Numbered from the stretch's first letter, positions 53,675 through 63,805 are shown. The stretch: 64,000 nt of DNA from Pararhizobium arenae (GCF_001931685.1 NZ_MOOY01000002.1:1-64000), one strand, 5' to 3'. Program-made: numbers and translations. The notes: generated by a model not told the origin, from the sequence alone.

Positions 53675-55279
53675 TCACGCATCTTGTAAAATCAGCTCGG
53701 CAGCTCGCGCGGCCAGCATGATGGTTGGACCGTTGGTGTTGCCGGACGTGACATTGGGAAAGGCCGACGCATCGACAACGCGAAGCCCCTTCATCCCATG
53801 AACACGCAAGCGTGCGTCTAAAACGGAATCGCTCGCATCATGACCCATCCGGCAAGTGCAACTTGGATGGAAAACTGTGCCCGCGCGGCTACGAAAGTTC
53901 TCCAGTAGCGCAGCATCGTCCATGGTGGCGATGTCTGGCTGAAGTGGCGCCTCGGTCACTGCGCGGATAGCTTTTGTCTGCGCCAATTTCTTAAGAAGGC
54001 GGCTGGCGTTGATCACCGTTTCGCAATCCTCAGAAGTAGCTAGCGAATTTGGCTGGATCAGCGGCGGGTCTGCGGGATTGGCCGACGCAATTGTCACCTG
54101 ACCCCGGCTCGTTGGACGGCTGGGTTGGACGCACAGGAGAAACCCCGGAGCAGGATCCACGGCCACCGCGCCTGAAGTGTGTGTGATGTAAGACATCGGA
54201 TTGCAGTACACCTGCACATCGGGAACTTCCGATACCGGCGATGAACGGACGTATCCGCTAATCTGATTGACAGGTATACTCAGCGGTCCGTTGCGCGTCA
54301 GGATGTAGCGGAGCCCGGCCAATATCCTGCCAAGGCCGGTGCCCAAGGTGTTGTTCAATGTAGGCTCATTCGCGCGATAGTATTGTGAAACCGCCAAATG
54401 ATCTTGCAAGCCCTTGCCGACTTCAGGCAGTTCATTCAAGACCTCAATGCCATGCGCCTCCAGCAGTGCCACCGGGCCAATGCCTGACAGTTGCAGTATT
54501 TGGGGAGAATTAATGGCGCCCGCGGACAAGATTACTTCCTTGTTCGCCCTCACGAGATGTTGGGCGCCGCCTGATCGGAACTGGACGCCGGCCGCGCGCT
54601 CATTTTCAACGATGAGCCTGTCGACGAATGCCCGCGAGATGACGCGCAGATTTGATCGCTTCATTGCAGGCCGAAGGAATGCGTCCGCGGCCGACCAGCG
54701 TCGACCGTTGCGAACGGTGCTGCGCATGCGCATGAGCCCTTCGGCATCCTCACCGTTCAAGTTGCGGGCGACCGGCCACCCCATTTCACGTGCGGCATCC
54801 AGGAAGTTCAGCACAAAAGGGTGCATACCCGCACTGACGTCGCTCACCACCAGAGGCCCGCTTCCCTTTTCGATGGCACCCTCGACCTGGCATTCTAGCG
54901 CTTCATAGGATTTGCGGACGACGTCCCAGTTCCATCCAGTCGCACCTGCGCGCTCCCAATCGTCAAAGTCATGAGGCAAGCCCCTCAAATATGCCATCGC
55001 ATTGATTGAGCTTGACCCCCCGATCACCCGTCCACGTGGCCAATATGCCTTCCGCCCATTGAGGCCGGGGTCGGGTTCGGTTGTATAACCCCAGTTCACG
55101 GCTCGATCGGCAAAGGTCTTCGCATATCCCAACGGGACCTTGATCCAGAATCGTGCGTCGCTGCCTCCAGCCTCGATCAGCAACACCTTGTGACGAGGGT
55201 TTTCACTCAGCTTGTTCGCCAAGACGCAGCCCGCGGATCCAGCGCCTATGATTATGTAATCAAATCGAACCTCATTCAT
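53675..55279 (-). CDS. GMC-family FAD-dependent oxidoreductase (choline-dehydrogenase-like)
   Basis: This 534-aa flavoprotein has the FAD motif YIIIGAGSAGCVLANKLSEN, GRVIGGSSSINAMAYLRG and SAGAINSPQILQLSGIGP signatures of the GMC family, and the active-site His in GTVFHPSCTCRMGHD (about residue 465). It oxidises an alcohol or polyol to an aldehyde or ketone, passing electrons to a quinone or other acceptor. It is the first gene of the operon, divergent from the LysR gene across a 126-bp control region. Confidence 0.92.
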   Translation of the reverse strand: MNEVRFDYIIIGAGSAGCVLANKLSENPRHKVLLIEAGGSDARFWIKVPLGYAKTFADRAVNWGYTTEPDPGLNGRKAYWPRGRVIGGSSSINAMAYLRGLPHDFDDWERAGATGWNWDVVRKSYEALECQVEGAIEKGSGPLVVSDVSAGMHPFVLNFLDAAREMGWPVARNLNGEDAEGLMRMRSTVRNGRRWSAADAFLRPAMKRSNLRVISRAFVDRLIVENERAAGVQFRSGGAQHLVRANKEVILSAGAINSPQILQLSGIGPVALLEAHGIEVLNELPEVGKGLQDHLAVSQYYRANEPTLNNTLGTGLGRILAGLRYILTRNGPLSIPVNQISGYVRSSPVSEVPDVQVYCNPMSYITHTSGAVAVDPAPGFLLCVQPSRPTSRGQVTIASANPADPPLIQPNSLATSEDCETVINASRLLKKLAQTKAIRAVTEAPLQPDIATMDDAALLENFRSRAGTVFHPSCTCRMGHDASDSVLDARLRVHGMKGLRVVDASAFPNVTSGNTNGPTIMLAARAAELILQDA

Positions 55280-55362
55280 CGCCGGATCAGCCTCCCAACT
55301 GACGTATCGACATTCGCGGTTATGGGGAGGTCTATCGCAGGCCTGTACTTACAACGCAAACA

Positions 55363-55378
55363 ATGCTTTCTTAAGCAT
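55363..55378. promoter_or_regulatory. Palindrome between the divergent GMC operon and LysR gene
   Basis: ATGCTT-TCTT-AAGCAT is a perfect 6-bp inverted repeat centred 85 bp before the GMC start and 36 bp before the LysR start. It is the best candidate binding site for the adjacent LysR protein. Confidence 0.5.
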
Positions 55379-55405
55379 AGGCATAATTTTGATTGTAGGT
55401 ATAGT

Positions 55406-56287
55406 ATGAGTAGGCTGCCCCATGTCACATGGCTCCACAGCTTCGAAGCGGCGGCTAGACATGCCAGCTTTTCGGCAGCAGCAGAAGAGTTGGGGATGAC
55501 CCCCGCAGCAGTTAGCCAGCAAATACGACTTTTGGAGCGCAAGCTCGGCACAGAATTGTTCGTGAGGCTTCCGCGGGGTGTGACCCTGACGGACACTGGC
55601 AAAGCATATGCCCAGCCCATCCGGCGATCGTTTGCAGACATGATGTCGGCCACGAACAGCTTGTTTCGAAATTCAAAGATGCGAACAGTGCGCGTCCGCG
55701 CTTCCATCTCGTTTGCAGGGCTTGTCATTGCGCCGCGTATTGCTGAATTCTATGCGTTGCATCCCGACATTTCGGTCCAGTTGACGTCCTTTGTATGGGC
55801 GGACAAGTTTGACGACGATCCGGCCGATATCGATATTCGTTATGGTACAGGTGACTGGGACGATGGCGCCGTGCAGCATCTCGGACATGAATACGCAATA
55901 CCGGTTTGCCACCCGGACTATGCTGCATCCTTCCCGCAGCCGCTGACCATTCAAGCATTGGCTGCGGGAAGGATTATAAGCATAATGGGGTCTGAATCCG
56001 ACTGGGTTCAATTGTCCGAACAGCACGGATTGAACCTTCAAACAACAGGTGACTGGTTCAAGGTGGACTCCTCGTTTATTGCACTGCAATCGGCGATCGC
56101 TCGGGCCGGTTCCGTGATGGTGCTTAAGCGCTTCGCGGACCATTACCTCGAGCAGGGAATTCTAATCGCGCCCTTTGAGTATCGGCTTCCAATCAGATTG
56201 GCCCATTTCTTAGTGCGCCACGGCAAATCTAATCCTCGTGAAGAGGTTCAGATTTTATCCGACTGGCTGATGACGGCTTTACCGTGA
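55406..56287 (+). CDS. LysR-family transcriptional regulator (GcvA-like)
   Basis: This 293-aa regulator has an N-terminal winged helix-turn-helix (WLHSFEAAARHASFSAAAEE, then MTPAAVSQQIRLLERKLGTE) and a C-terminal effector-binding domain (about 95-290). I chose ATG 55406 (MSRLPHVTW), where family similarity starts; the open frame extends 72 codons upstream through the divergent promoter and into the GMC gene, so that part is not coding. It probably controls the divergent catabolic operon in response to its substrate. Confidence 0.92.
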   Translation: MSRLPHVTWLHSFEAAARHASFSAAAEELGMTPAAVSQQIRLLERKLGTELFVRLPRGVTLTDTGKAYAQPIRRSFADMMSATNSLFRNSKMRTVRVRASISFAGLVIAPRIAEFYALHPDISVQLTSFVWADKFDDDPADIDIRYGTGDWDDGAVQHLGHEYAIPVCHPDYAASFPQPLTIQALAAGRIISIMGSESDWVQLSEQHGLNLQTTGDWFKVDSSFIALQSAIARAGSVMVLKRFADHYLEQGILIAPFEYRLPIRLAHFLVRHGKSNPREEVQILSDWLMTALP

Positions 56288-56388
56288 AAGCTCGGGAGGC
56301 AGATATATGCCGTCCTTGGATGCCTGTCCGTCCGCTCAAACGCAAGATCCGCACATCCGCGACAACAATGCGGCCGGGGCCGCGTACC

Positions 56389-56508
56389 TTATGATTTCGG
56401 CTCATCAGCGATGATGCGTTCGATCGCTTCCAGATCACATTTCTCGTCGACATCAACCGCAACCCGCCGCGACCGACCCAAATACAGAAACCCAAAACCG
56501 CTGGAGCG
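56389..56508 (-). pseudogene. Possible 3' fragment of a nucleotidyltransferase-like gene
   Basis: A minus-strand frame of about 40 codons ends RRVAVDVDEKCDLEAIERII, then ADEPKS and TAA. This resembles the end of cytidylyltransferase-like proteins (V-D-x-D-x-x-x-D-L-E pattern). An in-frame stop just upstream leaves no start, so it is at most a relic. Short length makes the call weak. Confidence 0.3.
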
Positions 56509-56550
56509 AACTCAAAACTGGATAAAACTTGGGGGCAAGGTCACTCGGGT

Positions 56551-56597
56551 CTATTCGAAGTCTTTCGGTGTGAATCGCATATCATTCCGCTGAAATT
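56551..56597. repeat. 47-bp dispersed repeat, copy 2
   Basis: Forty-two of 47 bases match 9107-9153. The copy overlaps the last codons (ISAE and TGA) of the glycosyltransferase gene ending at 56582 and runs past its stop. In another minus-strand frame it reads FQRNDMRFTPKDFE followed by TAG. Confidence 0.7.
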
Positions 56598-59239
56598 TCC
56601 TTCAGGCCGTAACCGATACGGTACCGAAAAAGTCCCATCCACTGCCCGTCCTTCAGCACGACCCTCTGCTGCAGATCACCCAACGCATCAAAATGCCGTG
56701 CAACAGCGGGAGCATTCAGGGCGTCGGTATCGAAGGACAGCAGGATCGCGTCGCGTCCTTGAAAATCCTCGGGCCTGTACCAACGGCCGTACATGAGGCT
56801 GGGTTGACCGATGACGCCGCGTCCGACCGAGCCGGCGGCTTGCTCATTCTCCCTGGCGTAGAAAGCAAGTTCGCTGGCCATATTGTATTTGTCCATTGCT
56901 ACGAGGATTGGTTTTCTACCCGTCTCGCGTTCGACCGCATCGCGGATGGATGCGACCTGACGGCCGAACTCACTCCAGGCTACGGGCTGTTTCGGCAGGC
57001 TGAGGTTTCCCTGAAGCACCGGGCCGAAAGCCATCAGGTTCAACGCAAGTCCGAACAACAGAAGGCAGATGGCGATGGTTGCGATGGTGACATGGCGTAT
57101 TGTACGGGCGAAGCGGGTCGGCTGCCCGGCCAGAGCCACGATCGCTGCAGCCATGGAGGGTATCGCCATCAGCCAGACCGGCCCCGTCCAGTTGAGCTTT
57201 GTATCGCCGAGAAAGCTGGCGATGACGAAAATTCCGAACGGCACTGCCAGGAAGCCGACCGTAAAGCAGGCGTTTCGACGCCTTTCGTCCGCGTCACCGA
57301 TCTCCCGAAGTCGATACACCAGGATTGCGAGCGCGGCCGTCAGGCCGATCGGCGTCAAAAGGCCTGATGCGTTGATCAGGAGGACAGGCAGATTGAACGT
57401 GATTTCGCCTGCAAGCCGATCCGTGCTCTGGAAAGCGAAAGATGCAAGTCCATTCTGGATGTTCCAGTAGATCACGGGTGAGAAGATCAGAAGTGCAAGG
57501 CAGGCGGCGAGATAGGGATGCGGCCGTGTGAACCATCGACGGGCATCCGGATCGACGATCATCACGGCCAGCGCCGCAGGGTCGAGAAGCGCAATGGTAT
57601 ATTTCGACAGCATGCCGATACCGATACAGGCGGCTGCGCCATACCAGCTCCGAGCCCGGCCATCGATTATGGCGCCGTGGAGAAAGTAGAGGGTGCCGGC
57701 CCAGGCCGCCGTCAGCGGAGCGTCCGGGGTCATGACAAAGCCGATCGAGAAGAAGAAGGGCATCGTCGCCAGAAGCATGAGGCTGATGATGGCTGTGGTC
57801 GCATCGAACAGTCGGAGTGTCAGCCGGAAAGTGAAAAGGGCTGCGACGGCCCAGCACAGGCTGGCCATGATCCTGACGCCGAATTCGGTGTCTCCGAAGA
57901 TCGCCGTGCTGCTCCAGATGAGCCAGGCGACCATGGGCGGATGGTCGAGATAGCCGATATCCAGATGCTGTGCATAATTCCAGTAATAGGCTTCCTGCGG
58001 GATCAGGTCGACCACGCCGATGAAGGTCAGGCGCAGAATGACGACATAGGCGATGATGCCGAGCGCGGTGATGCGCCACCTGATCGTTCCGCTCCGCTGC
58101 GGGGAGCGCGGTTGCCAGACAAAGAGAGTGGACCCGATGAAGTTGACGGCGGATGCAACACCGATGGCGGCGAGCATCGCGAGCGGTACAGGTATTTGAT
58201 CGACGCTCGTCAGACCGGCCAGAATGCCGCCGCGGATGAAAAGTGCGAGCAGGCAAATGGCGAAGTAGCGTGCGGAGAGGATCAGCCATTCCCGTCCGGA
58301 TCGTTCCCTTACCTTCGACAGCCACCGTGATCCGAGGAGCAGGTTGGATATCGTCGCCGCAGCAAAGCTGATGATATGGGCGATGGCGATCGACATCCCC
58401 ATCTGCCTCAGGATCTGGAATATCAGGAAATCGACGCCGATCCCGATCAGTCCTGTCAGCGCAAAGAGCAGGACAGTGCGCGCGGAGACCCGGCCGCCGG
58501 CGAGCACGACGAGCCTCTGGAGATAGGCAAACAATTGCGACAAGCCGATCTTCGAATGGCCGAGCGTGCGGTCGATAAAGGCGATCGGGACCTCCGTGGT
58601 TCTCAAAGTCCCGCCGCCGGCCGCAATGATTTCCAGCCCGATCTTGAAGCCGGCCGCCTGCGGGTCGATCGCCAGCAATCGCTCGCGCTTCACTGCAAAA
58701 AAGCCAGACATCGGGTCGCGGACATCGGTCAACGGCCGCGCCAGGAGGCCGCCGAGGCGTGAGAGTAGACGGCGGTGCATGGGCCAGCCCGGTGTTTCAC
58801 CACCTGGAACATAGCGGCTTCCGATCGCCATATCGGCCATGTCGTTGAGAACGGGTTCGACCAGCGGGAGAAGGCGATCGGCCGGATGGCTGAGGTCGGC
58901 ATCCATGACGACGATCACATCTGACGTGGCGAGCAAGGCCGCATCGAGCACATCACCGGCCAGGCCTCTTTTACCATCGCTCTGGATGAGACTGACATTC
59001 GCGCTCGCCTCCCATTGGCGAACACGATCTTGCGTGCCGTCCGTCGAGCCGCCATCAGCGACAAGAATCTCGAAGGCAAGATCATGGCGTTCTTGGGCGG
59101 TGATCGCCAGCAGGACATGGTCGATATTTTCAAGTTCGTTCAGCGTCGGCACGATGACCGAGACGCGACGGACTGCGGATGGCGTAGAATGGAATGAAGT
59201 GGCTTCGTCTGGAGGTGGGACGGATACGAGCTGAAGCAT
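56582..59239 (-). CDS. Fusion glycosyltransferase: GT2 + GtrA + GT39/ArnT-like
   Basis: This 885-aa protein has three parts. Residues about 25-255 are a GT2 domain like dolichol/polyprenol-phosphate mannosyltransferase (VSVIVPTLNELENIDHVLLA, VADGGSTDGT, VVMDADLSHP). About 270-390 is a four-helix GtrA-like membrane domain. The rest is a GT39/ArnT-like membrane transferase with an Asp/Glu-rich periplasmic region (QEAYYWNYAQHLDIGYLDHP) and about ten helices. It could charge a lipid carrier with sugar, flip it and transfer it to a cell-surface acceptor. I chose ATG 59239 (MLQLVSVPPPDE) because the frame upstream shows no family similarity; its ribosome site is weak. Confidence 0.88.
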   Translation of the reverse strand: MLQLVSVPPPDEATSFHSTPSAVRRVSVIVPTLNELENIDHVLLAITAQERHDLAFEILVADGGSTDGTQDRVRQWEASANVSLIQSDGKRGLAGDVLDAALLATSDVIVVMDADLSHPADRLLPLVEPVLNDMADMAIGSRYVPGGETPGWPMHRRLLSRLGGLLARPLTDVRDPMSGFFAVKRERLLAIDPQAAGFKIGLEIIAAGGGTLRTTEVPIAFIDRTLGHSKIGLSQLFAYLQRLVVLAGGRVSARTVLLFALTGLIGIGVDFLIFQILRQMGMSIAIAHIISFAAATISNLLLGSRWLSKVRERSGREWLILSARYFAICLLALFIRGGILAGLTSVDQIPVPLAMLAAIGVASAVNFIGSTLFVWQPRSPQRSGTIRWRITALGIIAYVVILRLTFIGVVDLIPQEAYYWNYAQHLDIGYLDHPPMVAWLIWSSTAIFGDTEFGVRIMASLCWAVAALFTFRLTLRLFDATTAIISLMLLATMPFFFSIGFVMTPDAPLTAAWAGTLYFLHGAIIDGRARSWYGAAACIGIGMLSKYTIALLDPAALAVMIVDPDARRWFTRPHPYLAACLALLIFSPVIYWNIQNGLASFAFQSTDRLAGEITFNLPVLLINASGLLTPIGLTAALAILVYRLREIGDADERRRNACFTVGFLAVPFGIFVIASFLGDTKLNWTGPVWLMAIPSMAAAIVALAGQPTRFARTIRHVTIATIAICLLLFGLALNLMAFGPVLQGNLSLPKQPVAWSEFGRQVASIRDAVERETGRKPILVAMDKYNMASELAFYARENEQAAGSVGRGVIGQPSLMYGRWYRPEDFQGRDAILLSFDTDALNAPAVARHFDALGDLQQRVVLKDGQWMGLFRYRIGYGLKEISAE

Positions 59240-59498
59240 CGGGAGCGCCTGACTTGGTTCAAGGGCCTCCAGAACTAGGCAATCGCGAGCGTCTCCATCG
59301 CTACGTTTTGTTGCGAAATATTTTGACGTCTGGCGAAATTGCGGCTGCCGACGGTCGCCGGGCCTGCCGAATATCGGGGCGGGCCAGCCTCGCAACATTT
59401 CTTAAAACGATGAAACGGCGCGCCTGCCGATCCTCCCTATGCTGCCATCATGAAGAGTGCGCCACACAGGGACAGCACCCAGAATGGAAGGATCGACG

Positions 59499-60734
59499 AT
59501 GGTACGGGTTCGGATTGAGCATCTTTCGCAATGGTGCGGCAGGGCGTTTCTCGCCGCCAGTGTTGCGATAATTTCGCCTTCGATGGTCCGCGCGCAGGAT
59601 GCCATGCCAGTCACGGTGGTGCGTGCGGAGCGCAGCGAAATCAGCGAAAGCATCCCGGTGGTCGGCCGGTTGGCGGCGCGAGAAGAGATCGCCGTGCATC
59701 CGCTGGTCTTCGGCAGGCAAGTCACCGATGTTCTTGTCGACGCCGGTGATGTCGTCGCGAAGGGGCAGGCGCTGGCGATCCTCGATACAGCGGAGGCGCG
59801 TATCCTGCTCGACAAGAATGCGGTCAGCAGTATTCGTGCGCAGGCGGCCGTCCTTGTGGAGGATCGGAAAGTCGAAGTCGCCCGCGTGGTCGAGCGCGAG
59901 GCCTTGAAACGGGTCCAGCGAAGCCGTGCTCTGCACGCCAAGCAGGCGCTCGCCGAACAGGTTCTCGATGACCATGAGAATGCCTATGCACGCGCGGTCG
60001 CCGAACTGGAGCTTGCGCGCCAGGCACTGGCACTTGGACAAGCTGACGAGAAACTGATCGAGCGCGAGCGGCAAGAAATCGAGCTTGCGATCGAACGGAG
60101 CACCGTGCGTGCGCCGCGCGCCGGCAGGATTCTCAGCCGCGATGCGCGGATCGGTTCGACGACATCGGAAGCTTCACCGCCTTTTTTCGTTCTGGGAGAG
60201 AACGATACGATCGAAATGCTTGCCGAGGTGACGCAAAATAATTTCGTTGGTCTTCGGGAAGGAATGGTGGCGAGGATTACGATCCCGGGCGAGAGCCGGA
60301 CCATCGGGGGCACGATCCGATTGAAGGCGGCAAGGCTCGATACCGCGACGGGAAGCGCGTTGGTCCGCATCCAGCTCGCGGATACGGCAGATCTGGCGCC
60401 GGGCATGTTCATCAGGGCCGCGATCGAGACATCGGCGAGGAACAGCGTTCTCGTTCCGGTTTCAGCGGTCCGGAACACCGGGACGGGGCCTGTCGTCTAT
60501 GTGGTGAAGGACGACACAGTCGCCATGCGCACGGTATCGACGGGCCCACGCCAGGACGATCGGATCGAAATCCGCGACGGGTTGAGCGCGGGGGAACTGG
60601 TCGTGCTCAAGGCAGGCGGTTTTTTCAAGGGGCGCGAACACGTCCAGCCGCTGGTTGCCGATATCTCGGGTGACCTTCCGCAGGATGTTTCCGCGACCGT
60701 GGTTCTACAGGATCCGGCGGAAGCGGTACGGTGA
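59499..60734 (+). CDS. RND efflux periplasmic adaptor (membrane fusion protein)
   Basis: This 411-aa protein has a signal-like N-terminus (WCGRAFLAASVAIISPSMVR, then AQD), a lipoyl-like half-motif (GRQVTDVLVDAGDVVAKGQA), a long helical hairpin (about 95-175), the second lipoyl half (IERSTVRAPRAGRILSRDAR) and a beta-barrel domain. It links an inner-membrane RND pump to an outer-membrane channel. I chose ATG 59499 because AAGGA lies about 7 bases upstream. The pump gene starts inside its stop codon. No outer-membrane factor gene is in the window. Confidence 0.9.
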   Translation: MVRVRIEHLSQWCGRAFLAASVAIISPSMVRAQDAMPVTVVRAERSEISESIPVVGRLAAREEIAVHPLVFGRQVTDVLVDAGDVVAKGQALAILDTAEARILLDKNAVSSIRAQAAVLVEDRKVEVARVVEREALKRVQRSRALHAKQALAEQVLDDHENAYARAVAELELARQALALGQADEKLIERERQEIELAIERSTVRAPRAGRILSRDARIGSTTSEASPPFFVLGENDTIEMLAEVTQNNFVGLREGMVARITIPGESRTIGGTIRLKAARLDTATGSALVRIQLADTADLAPGMFIRAAIETSARNSVLVPVSAVRNTGTGPVVYVVKDDTVAMRTVSTGPRQDDRIEIRDGLSAGELVVLKAGGFFKGREHVQPLVADISGDLPQDVSATVVLQDPAEAVR

Positions 60735-63700
60735 TGAAAGCCAATATTTCCGCCTGGGCGATCCGCAATCCGCTGCCGTCGATCCTTCTTTTCGTGATCC
60801 TGACGGTCGTCGGTCTCTACAGCTTCAGCCGTCTCCCGGTCACCTATTTCCCGACCATCATCACCCCGACAGTCAAGGTTACCGTCGAGCAATCCGGCAC
60901 CACCCCGACGGAACTGGAGACGGAGGTCACGCGCCCGGTCGAGGATGCGATTGCGAGCCTGCCCGGCATTGATGAACTGACGTCCAGCGTCGTACAGGGC
61001 GTTTCGGTGACGACCGTGGAATTCGAACTGGGCGTCGTGTCGCCGGACAGGGCGATCGCCGATGTGCGGGATGTGGTCGCGAAAATCCGGTCCGATCTTC
61101 CGGCCGATATCGACGAACCGGTGATCGAGCGTGTCGAGGAAGAGGCGCAGTCCGTGGTCAGCTATGCCGTGACGGGCAAGGGCATGAGTTGGGCGGAGCT
61201 TTCCTGGTTTATCGAGGATGTCGTTGCGCGTGATCTCCAGGGCGTGGCCGGCGTCGGTCGTGTCGATAGAATCGGCGGCGTCGATCGCGAAATCCAGGTC
61301 GAGCTTGATGCCGCGCAGATGCAGTCCCTTTCTTTGACAGCGGCGGCGGCAACACAGGCCCTGTTCCGAACCCAGGTCGAGCGGTCGGGCGGCAGGACGC
61401 AGCTCAGTGAGCGGGAACAGGGCGTTTCCACCATGGCCGCTGCCCGCTCGGCCGCGGATCTGGCCGATTTGCACATCCCCTTGCCAGACAATCGAAGTGT
61501 CCGTCTGGGCGACCTTGGCCATGTCCGTGACACTGTCGCCGAGCCGCGATCCTTCGCCACCTTCGATGGCGCCGATGTCGTCGGTTTCTCGGTCTATCGC
61601 ACACAGGGAGCAAGCGATGTCAGCGTTGCTGCTGGCGTTGCCCAGGCGATCGAAGACCTCGAGGCAAAACACACAGGCGTGGGCTTTCGGCTGGTAGAAG
61701 ACAATGTCGCTTACACGATCGGAAATTACCGCTCGGCGATGCAGACGCTGATCGAGGGCGCCGCGCTCGCGGTCGTCATTGTCTTCATCTTCCTGCGGGA
61801 CTGGCGCGCGACGCTTGTCGCTGCCGTTGCACTGCCCTTGTCCGTTATCCCGACCTTCTTCGTCATCGCCCATCTCGGCTTTTCGCTGAACATATTGAGC
61901 CTTCTGGCGATCACCTTGGTCACCGGCATCCTTGTCGATGATGCGATCGTCGAGATCGAAAACGTCGTGCGTCATCGCAATATGGGCAAGTCAGCCTACC
62001 GTGCCGCCCTTGATGCCTCTGATGAGATCGGCCTGGCGGTGATCGCCATATCGGCAACAATCATCGCCGTTTTTGTGCCCGTCGGCACGATGACGGGTGT
62101 CGTCGGTCTCTATTTCCGTGAGTTTGGCCTGACGGTTGCGATTGCGGTATTCTTCTCGCTCGTCGTCGCCCGGCTGATCACGCCGATCATGGCCGCCTAT
62201 TTGATGAAGGGTCATGCAGCTTCGTCGGAAAAGCTGGGGCGTGTTGCATCGGCCTATGAGCGCCTTCTGCAGGTCAGCCTCCGCTGGCGCTGGACGACAG
62301 CAGGGATTTCCATTGGTGTCTTCGTCGCGGCGGTGATGATCATCGCTTCGTCGCCCACCGGCTTTCTGCCGGATGAGGACAACGGACGCCTGACGCTGAC
62401 CGTTGAATTGCCCCCGGGATCGACCCTCGACGATACCCGCGCCGTCACCGACGAGATTGCGAAGCGTCTCGGACAGGATGAAGACGTCGAGGGTGTGTTT
62501 GCCCGCGCCGGGTCGAGCATGGGCGGCCAGTCCGATGTGCGCTATGCCGTCATGCTGGTCGATCTGACGCACAAGTCCGAACGCAAGCGATCGCTGTCGG
62601 AAATGGAGTCGGATCTGGATGTGCGACTGGCATCGCTGCCTGACGCCAAGATGCGTTTTCTCAACAGCCGCGGCGCGCGTGATCTCTCCTTCGCGGTTCT
62701 CGGTTCGGATGGTGCAGCCGTCGAGGCGGCCGCGAATGCGATTGTCGAAGCTCTGTCCGCCGATTCTGACTTCATCGATCCGACCGCCGATGGCGCCCTG
62801 ACGAGCCCGCAACTGACGATGGATGTGATGGCCGACAAGGCCGCCAGCTTCGGCGTTTCTCCGGCAGCGGTCGCGGAAGCCATTCGCGTGTCGACGGTTG
62901 GCGACGTCGATGACCGACTGCCGAAGCTGATCGAGGGGAGCCGGCAGATCCCGATCCGTCTGCTTCTAGACCGAAGCCAGCGCGACGATCTCGCTATTCT
63001 GCAAAATTTGTCCGTTGCATCCGACACCGGCGCCAGCGTGCCGCTCTCGGCTGTCGCGACGTTTTCGTTTGGCGAGACGATATCGTTCATCGATCGGTTT
63101 GATCGCCAGCGTCGCATCGAGATCGGCGCGGATATGGCGAACGGGCTCACCCCGGGGCAGGGGCTGGAGCGCCTCGATACGCTTGCGCCTGTAAAAAACC
63201 TCGCCAGTGGTGTGACCCTTCAGGCGACGGGTGATTCCGACAGTGAGGGCGATGTGTTCGAAAGCTTCATCGTGGCGATGGTCGCAGGGATCATGCTGGT
63301 CTTGTGTGTCCTCATCCTCTTGTTCGGTAACGTCCTAGCACCCTTCACCATCCTGGCGTCGCTGCCACTTGCGATTGCCGGCGTTGCCGCCGCGCTGTTT
63401 ATCAGTGGCGGCGCCGTTTCCCTTCCGGTCGTCATCGGGATTCTGATGCTGATGGGTATCGTCACGAAGAATGCGATCATGCTGATTGATTTCGCTATCG
63501 AGCGGGAACGAGAGGGCCTGAGCAGGGTCGAGGCGATCCGCAGGGCCTGCCTGGAGCGGGCGCGGCCCATCGTGATGACGACCCTGGCAATGGTTGGCGG
63601 AATGCTGCCGTCAGCCATCGGTGTCGGCGACGGTGGAGAGTTTCGCTCACCGATGGCCATCACGGTGATCGGCGGACTGCTGGTCTCCACCGTTCTGTCG

Positions 63701-63805
63701 CTGCTGGTGATCCCGGCGCTTCACCTGATCGTCTCCGGCTTCGGCGATAGAATTCGGCGGGTGACGCGGACATTTTTCGATGTGCGGGAGCGGGAGGTTG
63801 CGTGA
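60734..63805 (+). CDS. RND-family multidrug-efflux-type inner-membrane pump
   Basis: This 1023-aa pump is of the HAE1/AcrB type. It has the first membrane helix at about residue 13-30, a large periplasmic domain, the proton-relay Asp pair in ITLVTGILVDDAIVEIENVV (about residue 402), a second periplasmic domain and the closing GILMLMGIVTKNAIMLIDFA and VMTTLAMVGGMLPSAIGVG motifs. It is proton driven and probably exports drugs or lipophilic compounds. ATG 60734 overlaps the adaptor stop by one base. Confidence 0.95.
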   Translation: MKANISAWAIRNPLPSILLFVILTVVGLYSFSRLPVTYFPTIITPTVKVTVEQSGTTPTELETEVTRPVEDAIASLPGIDELTSSVVQGVSVTTVEFELGVVSPDRAIADVRDVVAKIRSDLPADIDEPVIERVEEEAQSVVSYAVTGKGMSWAELSWFIEDVVARDLQGVAGVGRVDRIGGVDREIQVELDAAQMQSLSLTAAAATQALFRTQVERSGGRTQLSEREQGVSTMAAARSAADLADLHIPLPDNRSVRLGDLGHVRDTVAEPRSFATFDGADVVGFSVYRTQGASDVSVAAGVAQAIEDLEAKHTGVGFRLVEDNVAYTIGNYRSAMQTLIEGAALAVVIVFIFLRDWRATLVAAVALPLSVIPTFFVIAHLGFSLNILSLLAITLVTGILVDDAIVEIENVVRHRNMGKSAYRAALDASDEIGLAVIAISATIIAVFVPVGTMTGVVGLYFREFGLTVAIAVFFSLVVARLITPIMAAYLMKGHAASSEKLGRVASAYERLLQVSLRWRWTTAGISIGVFVAAVMIIASSPTGFLPDEDNGRLTLTVELPPGSTLDDTRAVTDEIAKRLGQDEDVEGVFARAGSSMGGQSDVRYAVMLVDLTHKSERKRSLSEMESDLDVRLASLPDAKMRFLNSRGARDLSFAVLGSDGAAVEAAANAIVEALSADSDFIDPTADGALTSPQLTMDVMADKAASFGVSPAAVAEAIRVSTVGDVDDRLPKLIEGSRQIPIRLLLDRSQRDDLAILQNLSVASDTGASVPLSAVATFSFGETISFIDRFDRQRRIEIGADMANGLTPGQGLERLDTLAPVKNLASGVTLQATGDSDSEGDVFESFIVAMVAGIMLVLCVLILLFGNVLAPFTILASLPLAIAGVAAALFISGGAVSLPVVIGILMLMGIVTKNAIMLIDFAIEREREGLSRVEAIRRACLERARPIVMTTLAMVGGMLPSAIGVGDGGEFRSPMAITVIGGLLVSTVLSLLVIPALHLIVSGFGDRIRRVTRTFFDVREREVA

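Noticed and set aside
55190-55405. N-terminal extension of the LysR regulator
   Set aside because: The extra 72 codons run through the divergent promoter and into the GMC gene and lack LysR similarity; ATG 55406 begins the family domain.
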